Source of the DNA: Peptostreptococcaceae bacterium
Lineage (GTDB): Bacteria; Bacillota; Clostridia; Peptostreptococcales; Peptostreptococcaceae
Assembly (NCBI GenBank): GCA_029983575.1
Contig: JASBZE010000054.1
Span: 1 to 11,863 of the forward strand
Length of the DNA stretch: 11,863 bases
Direction: 5' to 3'
A program made the translations under genes and the position numbers. This document shows positions 6,313 to 11,863 of this stretch, in pieces. The notes beneath the pieces were generated by a model. It saw only the letters and a program-made list of their open reading frames with translations. It was not told the DNA's origin and searched no databases. How positions within the stretch are numbered: the stretch's first letter is position 1; each line of letters begins with the position of its first letter.

Positions 6313-8232
6313 TTAACCTACCCTCATCTTTACGCTGTTAAGTCTACCACCATCTAGTATAACCTTGGCATCCTCTTCACTTAACTCGCACTTAACACTA
6401 AAATCTACGCCTTTATTACTTATCCTAACCTTTATCTCTCCATTTTTGAGACCATCTTTAACTCCCTCTAACACTATATTGTCTTCGAGGTCAATTTTTT
6501 CATAGTCCTCTTCATTTTTAAACTCAAGAGGTAAAATTCCATTATTTATCAAATTGGACTTGTGTATCCTAGCGAAACTCTTTGCAATTACTGCTTTAAT
6601 TCCCAAGAAAAGTGGTGCAAGGGCAGCGTGCTCCCTACTTGAACCCTGGCCGTAGTTACTTCCTGCGATAATTATACCGCCTCCGTTTTCTTTAGCCCTT
6701 CTAGGAAAATCTTCATCGACAGTATTAAAACAGTATTCCGCCAAGTAAGGTATATTAGATCTGTATGGCAGTAGTTTTGCATTAGATGGCATTATGTGAT
6801 CTGTCGTTATATTATCCCCAACTTTTATTACAACCTTTGAATCTATGACATCTTCAGGGCGTTTAGCTATTGGAAAAGCTTTAATATTAGGTCCCTTAAT
6901 AACCTCTACGCCCTGACCTTCAGGAGCTATTACCATGCTGTCATCTATAATAAATTCGTCATCGTCAAATTTTCTAAACTCAACCACGTGTTCTCTAGGA
7001 TCTGTAAGTTGACCAGTAAGTGCACTAACAGCGGCAGTTTCAGGGCTAACTAGGTAAACTTGAGCGCTTAAAGTCCCACTCCTACCATAGAAATTCCTGT
7101 TGAAAGTCCTTAGACTTACGCTATCTGTACCAGGAGATTGACCCATACCTATGCAAGGTCCACAAGAGTTTTCGAGTATTCTAGCACCAGATGAAATTAT
7201 ATCTCCTAGGGCTCCATTTCTAGCTATCATCTCCATTACCTGCCTAGAACCTGGAGCAATTACTAGACTTACGCCAGGACTTACTTTTTTTCCTTTTAGA
7301 ATTGTAGCAACCTTCATTAAATCCTCATATGATGAGTTTGTACAACTACCGATTGCAATCTGATCTACTTTGAGATCTTTTATATTTTTTACTTCTTCGA
7401 TATTATCTGGACTGTGCGGCTTAGCTGTCAAAGGTTCTAACTCACTTAAATCAATATCTATAACTCTATCGTACACGGCATCCTCATCTGCTTGTAAAAA
7501 TGAAAAGTCCTCGAGCCTTCCCTGTTTTTCAAAAAACTCCATAGTCCTCTCATCGCTTGGGAATATCGATGTAGTAGCTCCAAGCTCTGCACCCATATTC
7601 GTAATAGTAGCCCTCTGTGGTACGGAAAGTGATTTAACTCCTTCGCCTCCGTACTCATATACCTTTCCAACTCCACCTTTTACAGTTTCTCTTCTTAGAA
7701 TTTCCAATATGATATCCTTAGAAGCTACCATATCTTGTAATTTTCCGGTGAGATTTACCTTGATTACCTCGGGATATTTTATCTCATAAGGCTCTCCAGC
7801 CATAGCAAGTGCTACGTCAAGCCCTCCTGCTCCACAAGCGAACATACCAACCCCACCAGCTGTAGGCGTATGTGAGTCAGATCCTAAAAGAGTCTGACCC
7901 GGTTTTGAAAACCTCTCCAAAAATACCTGATGGCAGATTCCATTTCCGGGTTTAGAGAAATATACCCCATGCTTGGAGGCAACAGTTTCGATGTACTTGT
8001 GGTCGTCAGCATTTTCAAAACCTTGTTGCAGCATATTGTGATCTACAAAAGCCACTGATTTTTCTGTTTTTACCTTGTCTATCTCAATAGCCTCAAGTTG
8101 TAAATACGTCATAGTACCAGTTGAGTCCTGAGTTAAGGTCCTATCAATTTTGATCTTTACGGGCTCTCCCTTCATAGGTGTTCCCGTCACAATGTGTTTT
8201 TCTAATATCTTGTTTACTAAATTTTTTCCCAC
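6313..8232 (-). CDS. acn: Aconitate hydratase (aconitase)
   Basis: It isomerises citrate to isocitrate through cis-aconitate using a [4Fe-4S] cluster. Cluster ligands are the cysteines in GSCTNS and in NSCGPCIGMG (Cys297, Cys357 and Cys360 counted from the chosen start). The swivel-domain active-site stretch GSNYGQGSSREHAAL is at 524-538. At about 639 residues it is the compact bacterial/mitochondrial-like form with LeuC- and LeuD-like parts in one chain. Start choice: an ATG at 8259 has no ribosome binding site. The GTG at 8232 lies seven bases after AGGAG (8244-8240) and gives MGKNLVNKILEKHIVTG, the usual clostridial N-terminus. It is the middle gene of the operon, 89 bases after the citrate synthase and three bases before isocitrate dehydrogenase. 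A homoaconitase role is less likely because the dehydrogenase next to it reads as an isocitrate enzyme. Confidence 0.92.
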   Translation of the reverse strand: MGKNLVNKILEKHIVTGTPMKGEPVKIKIDRTLTQDSTGTMTYLQLEAIEIDKVKTEKSVAFVDHNMLQQGFENADDHKYIETVASKHGVYFSKPGNGICHQVFLERFSKPGQTLLGSDSHTPTAGGVGMFACGAGGLDVALAMAGEPYEIKYPEVIKVNLTGKLQDMVASKDIILEILRRETVKGGVGKVYEYGGEGVKSLSVPQRATITNMGAELGATTSIFPSDERTMEFFEKQGRLEDFSFLQADEDAVYDRVIDIDLSELEPLTAKPHSPDNIEEVKNIKDLKVDQIAIGSCTNSSYEDLMKVATILKGKKVSPGVSLVIAPGSRQVMEMIARNGALGDIISSGARILENSCGPCIGMGQSPGTDSVSLRTFNRNFYGRSGTLSAQVYLVSPETAAVSALTGQLTDPREHVVEFRKFDDDEFIIDDSMVIAPEGQGVEVIKGPNIKAFPIAKRPEDVIDSKVVIKVGDNITTDHIMPSNAKLLPYRSNIPYLAEYCFNTVDEDFPRRAKENGGGIIIAGSNYGQGSSREHAALAPLFLGIKAVIAKSFARIHKSNLINNGILPLEFKNEEDYEKIDLEDNIVLEGVKDGLKNGEIKVRISNKGVDFSVKCELSEEDAKVILDGGRLNSVKMRVG

Positions 8233-8248
8233 CGTATTACTCCTATCT

Positions 8249-8266
8249 ATTTGATTCATATCAAAT
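8249..8266 (-). repeat. 7-bp inverted repeat just ahead of the aconitase ribosome binding site
   Basis: ATTTGAT (8249-8255) and ATCAAAT (8260-8266) form a perfect dyad with a four-base spacer, ending four bases before the AGGAG of the aconitase gene. In RNA it would be a weak A/U-rich hairpin. The rest of the gap between the citrate synthase and aconitase (8267-8321) is an A-run-rich leader on the minus strand with no promoter I can defend. It could tune aconitase translation within the operon, or be chance. Confidence 0.35.
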
Positions 8267-8321
8267 TAAATTTTGGGTTTGTTTTTATTTTTTTGTTTTT
8301 TTGTTATCTGACTTTACTAGA

Positions 8322-9491
8322 TTATCCGATTCTGCTAACTCTAGCATCTTCTTGAAGTATGTCCTTGTAAATCTTAACAATCTCCTTGTCAAAAAGGCTT
8401 CTCTTTAGGTCTACAGATACAGCCCTAACATTGTCTAGTACCCTGTTTGCCATGTCATTGTCTAGTTCTATGTCATACTCTCTAAACTTATTGACTATAG
8501 CTGCCTTACCAGAGTGCTTACCTATTACGATCTGTCTTTGTAAACCTACCTCAGCTGGGTCAAACGCCTCATAGTTTTTAGGATTTTTAATAGCTCCATC
8601 AGCATGTATTCCTGATTCGTGTCTAAACATATTGCTTCCAACTATGGCTTTCCATGCTGGTAACTCTCTTCCTGAAGCATTAGAAACATATTCGCTAAGT
8701 TCTCTAAACTTCCTTGTATCTATCTTTGTTTGACAGTTAAATACGTGTTTAAGCGCCATTAAAACTTCCTCTAATGCTGCATTTCCCGCTCTCTCTCCAA
8801 GACCATTCACTGTAACTCCAATATAATTAGCCCCACCTAAAACGCCTGCTATAGCATTGGCAGTTGCCATTCCAAAGTCGTTGTGAGTATGCATTTCTAT
8901 ATCAAATCCTGTCTTAGAATAAAGATTTTCTATTTTCTTTCTGATAGTAAAAGGATCCATAACGCCAACTGTATCACAGAATCTAAATCTATCTGCTCCT
9001 ACGCTTTTAGCTGCTTCTATAAACCTAATCAAGAAATCATCGTCAGCTCTAGAAGCATCTTCCCCGTTTACAGATACGTACATTCCGTTTTTCTTAGCAA
9101 ATTCAACAGACTTCATCATCTCTTCAATGACCCAGTCTCTAGAAGTTTTTAGCTTATTTTCTATGTGAATATCTGAAACTGAGATAGAAATAGCTACAGC
9201 GTCTACTCCACAGTCGATTGATTTTTGAATATCCGGCACAACAGCCCTATTCCATGCCATAATAGATGAACTTAGGTTTTTCTTAGCGATCTCCTTGATG
9301 GCTTCTGCTTCGTCTCCACCCATGGCTGGAATACCTACCTCTAGCTGATTTATACCTAGATCACTTAACATTTCAGCGATATATATTTTCTCCCTTTTTG
9401 AAAATACTACGCCGGCAGTCTGCTCACCATCTCTTAGAGTTGTATCAACTAATTTAATTTCCTTGTTTTGAATCTTATCCATTACGCACAT
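8322..9491 (-). CDS. NifV/homocitrate-synthase family protein, probably Re-citrate synthase
   Basis: Members of this DRE-TIM metallolyase family condense acetyl-CoA with a 2-oxoacid. From the chosen start the motifs are DTTLRDGEQ (16-24, with Arg20 and Asp21), HTHNDFG with metal-binding His201 and His203, VNGLGERAGNA around residue 230, and HESGIHADG (291-299). NifV proteins make homocitrate for nitrogenase, but relatives in clostridia act as Re-face citrate synthase. Here the downstream partners are aconitase and a dehydrogenase with isocitrate-type residues, and no nif or lysine gene is near, so citrate synthesis is the better reading; that is inference from context. A GTG at 9506 would put the GGGAGG (9504-9499) inside the coding region. 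The ATG at 9491, seven bases after it, is the likely start (389 residues). It is the first gene of the operon and probably supplies glutamate biosynthesis. Confidence 0.87.
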   Translation of the reverse strand: MCVMDKIQNKEIKLVDTTLRDGEQTAGVVFSKREKIYIAEMLSDLGINQLEVGIPAMGGDEAEAIKEIAKKNLSSSIMAWNRAVVPDIQKSIDCGVDAVAISISVSDIHIENKLKTSRDWVIEEMMKSVEFAKKNGMYVSVNGEDASRADDDFLIRFIEAAKSVGADRFRFCDTVGVMDPFTIRKKIENLYSKTGFDIEMHTHNDFGMATANAIAGVLGGANYIGVTVNGLGERAGNAALEEVLMALKHVFNCQTKIDTRKFRELSEYVSNASGRELPAWKAIVGSNMFRHESGIHADGAIKNPKNYEAFDPAEVGLQRQIVIGKHSGKAAIVNKFREYDIELDNDMANRVLDNVRAVSVDLKRSLFDKEIVKIYKDILQEDARVSRIG

Positions 9492-9708
9492 AATAGTACC
9501 TCCCACCTTTAATTTCTAATTCATTTACAATACCTTCAATATCTCTTCAATATCTCTTCAATATCTCTTCAATATTTTCTAAAAAAGTTATCTCAATAAT
9601 TTTTAATAAAGTTATCTCAAACTCTCTATCGCTTTTTATAAGTTTTATCAACTTATATCCATATGTCTTTACTACAATCTTTTCTTCGGATTGCAACACA
9701 AATCCCAC
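9475..9708 (-). pseudogene. Small reading frame upstream of citrate synthase, split by an in-repeat TGA
   Basis: From a GTG at 9708 there are 53 sense codons (ending NIEEILKRY) to a TGA at 9549-9547, and then 22 more sense codons in the same frame to TAA at 9477-9475. That TAA lies 17 bases inside the start of the citrate synthase, a typical operon overlap. The peptide is rich in E, K, I and L and looks coding, with an in-frame 24-bp internal repeat (GAGATAACTTT at 9618-9608 and 9594-9584, giving EIT twice). The TGA lies within the 11-bp tandem repeat; deleting three units (33 bp) would give one open frame joining ...FLENIEG to IVNELEIKGGRYYY. I recognise no family. No good ribosome binding site or ATG is seen, and a TAA lies in frame at 9729-9727, so the N-terminus may be lost or the frame may be an untranslated leader. 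Confidence 0.4.
9534..9575. repeat. 11-bp tandem repeat, 3.8 copies
   Basis: The unit CTTCAATATCT on the plus strand (AGATATTGAAG on the minus strand) occurs at 9534, 9545 and 9556, with a partial fourth copy at 9567-9575. Copies are identical. Because 11 is not a multiple of three, each unit gained or lost shifts any reading frame through it, and three units restore the frame. It lies 43 bases upstream of the citrate-synthase ATG, inside the probable leader. Identical copies suggest a recent slipped-strand expansion. Confidence 0.9.
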
Positions 9709-9860
9709 ATTTTTTTGCAATAATAATTATTTTTTATGCTGTTGTTTGTATTTATGTTTTATTGCAAGTTTTATTATGTATCTTGCATTATTTATTTATA
9801 TTATACATGTTTTCAACAATTATTGCACCCATTTTTGAATAATTAATTAAATTTCTTGCA
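9691..9860. promoter_or_regulatory. TTGCA box cluster and possible citrate-operon promoter
   Basis: TTGCA occurs on the plus strand at 9691, 9715, 9762, 9783, 9823 and 9856, and again at 10041, always in the same orientation. In sequence this poor in G and C fewer than one would be expected over 170 bases. A minus-strand TATAAT at 9805-9800 is a plausible -10 for the citrate operon. It would give a leader of about 300 bases carrying the interrupted frame and the tandem repeat. No convincing -35 is seen. Boxes lie on both sides of the putative start site, as regulator sites often do. The binding protein is unknown. Confidence 0.35.
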
Positions 9861-9884
9861 TTTGTAATTTTATGGGTTTTATAA

Positions 9885-9938
9885 TTAATTTTATAAAGTA
9901 AAAAGCATTAAAAATGTCCTTTTACTTTATAAAATTAA
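9885..9938. repeat. Perfect 19-bp inverted repeat in the divergent intergenic region
   Basis: TTAATTTTATAAAGTAAAA (9885-9903) is exactly repeated in inverse at 9920-9938. The 16-base centre can itself pair (CATT with AATG). It lies between the divergently read citrate operon and the helicase gene, about 200 bases from the helicase, where no transcript needs to end. It therefore looks like an operator, a cruciform or a miniature palindromic element rather than a terminator. The remaining sequence, 9939-10100, is AT-rich; it has only a short dyad AAGGA/TCCTT (9998-10014) and no gene. Confidence 0.85.
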
Positions 9939-10120
9939 CTTTTCAGACAATTATTTGATTAATCTTTTGTATTTTATATCATATTTTTATTATTTTTAAG
10001 GAAAATTTATCCTTTACTTTATATTAATATCTATCATTTTTTGCAAGAAATTTCATTTTTATAGAAATCTATGGAACTTATATGGTAGACTATAGAAAGA
10101 AATAAGGAGGGAACAGATAC

Positions 10121-11395
10121 ATGGAATTAAAAAATGACGCTAATGGATTTATTGAACTCGGTTTGAGTGAGAAATATGCAGAAAACCTCGCAGAAAATAG
10201 AATATATAACCCAACTTCTATACAGAAAATTACATTTAAAGATATTATTAATGGAAGGAATATTATTGCAAGTGCCAATACGGGTTCTGGCAAAACCTTA
10301 GCTTTTCTTCTTCCATTAATAGAAAAACACTACAGAGGAGAAATCTATTCTGATGATAGCGGCGAAATTTTTTCCGATGGTAAAGAGAGAACCACTAATG
10401 AAGATAAGTTTGTTTCATATGCTTTTTCAGGTGAGGACAAAAAAATTCATAAATCACAAAAGGAAATAAATAATGAAAAATATCCAAAATCTGACAAAGC
10501 TAGAAGTAAAAAGCGTGAACCAAAAATTCTGATCTTAGCCCCAACCAGAGAGCTAGCAGCACAGATTGATGAGAGTATTTCCCTAGTTACAAAATCCATC
10601 TCATCTCTAGCAGCCTATGGAGGAAAGGACTTAAATTCTCAAATAAACGCTCTAAAGAGAGGAATAGACATAATCACGGCAACTCCGGGAAGACTTCTAG
10701 ACCACCTAAATAGAAATAGTTTAGACTTAAGCCATATAGAAGCCATCGTCATTGATGAGGTCGATAATATGCTATTGATGGGTTTTGAAAAAGACATCGA
10801 ATCCATATATAAATTCGTACCTAAAAGACAGAAAAAAAACATTCAGTGGTTATTTTTTAGTGCTACTGTTGACAAAAAGACAAAAAAACTAGCTTACAAA
10901 TATGCAGATAATTTTTTAATGATTGAAGATGACAAAGAAGAGTCTCCAAAAATAAAGGAGCGATTTATAAAAACCACAGATAGAAATAAGTATGGAGACC
11001 TTTTTAAATTTCTTAGAGAAGAAAATCCTTTTATGGCTATTATATTCACTCGTACTAAGGCTAGGGCTGACAAACTCGAGGAAAAAATGAAATCAGAGGG
11101 ATTTAACTGCGAAAAAATTCATTCTGACATAAGCCAAAACAAAAGGGAAAGAACTCTTAGGGATTTTAAAAATCTTAAAATCCAATATATAATAGCTACC
11201 GATATTGCTCAAAGAGGTCTTGATATCGACGGGATAACTCATATTATTAATTTTGACGCTCCTGAGAGAGAGGAAGACTACATCCATAGGATAGGTAGAA
11301 CTGCAAGAATGGGTAAGGATGGAGAAAGCATCACATTTTTGACAGAAAAGGATGAACATAAATCCGACTATGTCAATAACATAAAAAACACATAA
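10121..11395 (+). CDS. DEAD-box family ATP-dependent RNA helicase (DEVD variant)
   Basis: It should unwind short RNA duplexes with ATP in the cytoplasm (ribosome assembly or mRNA turnover are usual roles). Motifs run in order: Q-motif region FIELGLSEKY to PTSIQ (10-35), motif I ANTGSGKT (52-59), Ia PTRELAAQ (141-148), Ib TPGRLLD (188-194), II DEVD (212-215), III SAT (247-249), IV IIFTRTK, V ATDIAQRGLDID (359-370) and VI HRIGRTARMG (389-398). Two oddities: motif II is DEVD in place of DEAD, and a charged, low-complexity insert of about 60 residues (74-134) lies between motifs I and Ia. The chain ends soon after motif VI, so there is no RNA-binding tail. AAGGAGGG (10104-10111) precedes the ATG. 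No clear promoter is seen. A small membrane protein follows 50 bases later in the same direction. Confidence 0.92.
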   Translation: MELKNDANGFIELGLSEKYAENLAENRIYNPTSIQKITFKDIINGRNIIASANTGSGKTLAFLLPLIEKHYRGEIYSDDSGEIFSDGKERTTNEDKFVSYAFSGEDKKIHKSQKEINNEKYPKSDKARSKKREPKILILAPTRELAAQIDESISLVTKSISSLAAYGGKDLNSQINALKRGIDIITATPGRLLDHLNRNSLDLSHIEAIVIDEVDNMLLMGFEKDIESIYKFVPKRQKKNIQWLFFSATVDKKTKKLAYKYADNFLMIEDDKEESPKIKERFIKTTDRNKYGDLFKFLREENPFMAIIFTRTKARADKLEEKMKSEGFNCEKIHSDISQNKRERTLRDFKNLKIQYIIATDIAQRGLDIDGITHIINFDAPEREEDYIHRIGRTARMGKDGESITFLTEKDEHKSDYVNNIKNT

Positions 11396-11445
11396 AAAGT
11401 ATATAGGTTCTTGGACATTTAGTAAAAGATTGAGGGCATTAGAAT

Positions 11446-11652
11446 ATGAAAAATATTAAAAAAGAGATTCTACTAATACTTATAATTTTAAGTGTACAGA
11501 TAATAGTGAGTTTTTTAATTTCATTTTTTTTAAATAAGGTTTGGAATGTTAGAGTTCTTATATGTAATTACACCTTTTGGATATTTTGGGGCACCTACTT
11601 GATCGCTAAGGCTTTGATTGCTCTTATAAAAAAATATAGTAGAGATATCTAA
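11446..11652 (+). CDS. Small two-helix membrane protein of unknown function
   Basis: This 68-residue protein has a short basic start (MKNIKKE), a hydrophobic helix at about residues 8-30, a brief polar turn (NKVWNVR, 30-36), a second hydrophobic helix at about 38-61 and a basic tail (KKYSRDI). By the positive-inside rule both ends would face the cytoplasm. I recognise no family. GAGGG at 11432-11436 stands nine bases before the ATG, a reasonable ribosome binding site. It lies 50 bases after the helicase with no terminator between, so it may be cotranscribed. It is followed by a palindrome and a strong terminator. Short length leaves some doubt, but the ribosome site and clean two-helix pattern favour a real gene. 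Confidence 0.6.
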   Translation: MKNIKKEILLILIILSVQIIVSFLISFFLNKVWNVRVLICNYTFWIFWGTYLIAKALIALIKKYSRDI

Positions 11653-11715
11653 GTGTAAATAGTATAGCTTCTAACACATGGAATTTGTTAAAAACTTAAA
11701 ATAATGAAAAAAGGG

Positions 11716-11770
11716 GTTCTATGTCAAATAGCGTTGATTGTATTGTCATCAACATTATTTGACATAGAGC
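11716..11770. mobile_element. 55-bp palindrome resembling fused IS ends (possible miniature element)
   Basis: TCTATGTCAAATA (11718-11730) and TATTTGACATAGA (11756-11768) are perfect inverses. After a two-base mismatch GTTGAT and ATCAAC also pair, leaving a nine-base loop. The motif TCTATGTCAAATAnnGTTGAT resembles, from memory, the terminal inverted repeats of ISL3-family insertion sequences. With no transposase inside, this would be a minimal non-autonomous remnant. A-rich AAAAAAG lies on both sides, too simple to prove a target duplication. It could also act as a minus-strand hairpin terminator, since CCCCTTTTTT follows it there. Confidence 0.5.
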
Positions 11771-11810
11771 AAAAAAAGACGAGGATTTTTACATATCCCC
11801 GTCTTTTTTT
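11771..11810 (+). terminator. Strong rho-independent terminator, possibly bidirectional
   Basis: GACGAGGAT (11778-11786) pairs with ATCCCCGTC (11795-11803) with one A-C mismatch, an eight-base loop, and a T7 run right after it on the plus strand. A7 precedes the left arm, so it can also terminate minus-strand transcripts. It closes the helicase and small membrane protein unit. Confidence 0.9.
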
Positions 11811-11816
11811 AATTTT

Positions 11817-11838
11817 GGACTTTGAAACAGTCCTTTTT
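11817..11838 (+). terminator. Second small hairpin with T-run
   Basis: GGACT (11817-11821) pairs with AGTCC (11829-11833) around a seven-base loop, followed by TTTTT. An alternative pairing, TGAAAC (11823-11828) with GTTTCA (11842-11847), competes with it. It may be a backup terminator, or belong to a gene beyond the right edge. Confidence 0.45.
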
Positions 11839-11863
11839 ATTGTTTCAGTTTAGGATTTATTAA

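Noticed and set aside
7370..7789. 139-codon plus-strand frame opposite aconitase
   Set aside because: Shadow of the aconitase coding sequence; no independent motif or context.
8233..8259. Longer aconitase start at the ATG at 8259
   Set aside because: No ribosome binding site precedes it, and a good AGGAG lies inside this segment, correctly spaced for the GTG at 8232.
9534..9575. CRISPR-like array
   Set aside because: The 11-bp units are directly abutted with no spacers, so this is a simple tandem repeat.
9693..9713. Short leader peptide on the minus strand starting MWDLCCNP
   Set aside because: Only 12 codons with no Shine-Dalgarno and no attenuator structure; two Cys codons are not enough to argue for attenuation.
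9492..9720. T-box or other riboswitch in the citrate-synthase leader
   Set aside because: No T-box GGUGG sequence and no antiterminator or terminator hairpin with a U-run before the gene.
9723..9737. ATAA-N7-TTAT, the pattern of CcpC citrate-gene boxes in Bacillus
   Set aside because: A single match in about 80% AT sequence is expected by chance, and no second box at the required place was seen.

Overview
The window is AT-rich and uses GGAGG-type ribosome binding sites, with GTG and TTG starts as well as ATG. It also carries a NifV-type (probably Re-face) citrate synthase, a monomeric aconitase and an NAD-type isocitrate dehydrogenase in one operon. Together these suggest an anaerobic low-GC Bacillota (Clostridia/Tissierellia-like). 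I cannot name the genus from sequence alone.

Minus-strand genes fill positions 178-9491. Going 5' to 3' on that strand, the first operon is citrate/homocitrate synthase (9491-8322), aconitase (8232-6313) and isocitrate dehydrogenase (6309-5284). It ends at a strong hairpin plus U-tract terminator at 5225-5176. This is the oxidative TCA branch that turns acetyl-CoA and oxaloacetate into 2-oxoglutarate, the precursor of glutamate. A second minus-strand operon follows: a PP2C-type phosphatase (5049-4192), a 730-residue glycosyltransferase fused to what looks like a DUF6873/guanidino-modifying-enzyme-fold domain (4195-2003, ATGA overlap with the phosphatase), and a short DUF445 membrane protein (1970-1371). 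Last is a stand-alone Fic AMPylase-type protein (1221-178) with an ordered four-box operator around its promoter.

On the plus strand at the right are a compact DEAD-box RNA helicase with a DEVD motif II (10121-11395), a 68-residue two-helix membrane protein (11446-11652), a 55-bp palindrome resembling an IS terminus, and one or two rho-independent terminators.

The most unusual stretch is the roughly 630-bp divergent region between the citrate synthase and the helicase. It holds a purine-rich reading frame on the minus strand that is open except for one TGA, and that TGA lies inside an 11-bp tandem repeat. Reading past it, the frame ends 17 nt into an overlap with the citrate-synthase start, so it looks like a repeat-interrupted upstream gene. 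The same region has a perfect 19-bp inverted repeat and a cluster of TTGCA boxes. Other notable points are the fic operator and an A9/A7 homopolymer pair at the domain boundary of the glycosyltransferase fusion, where a one-base slip in either direction would release the glycosyltransferase part alone. No tRNA, rRNA or CRISPR array was seen.
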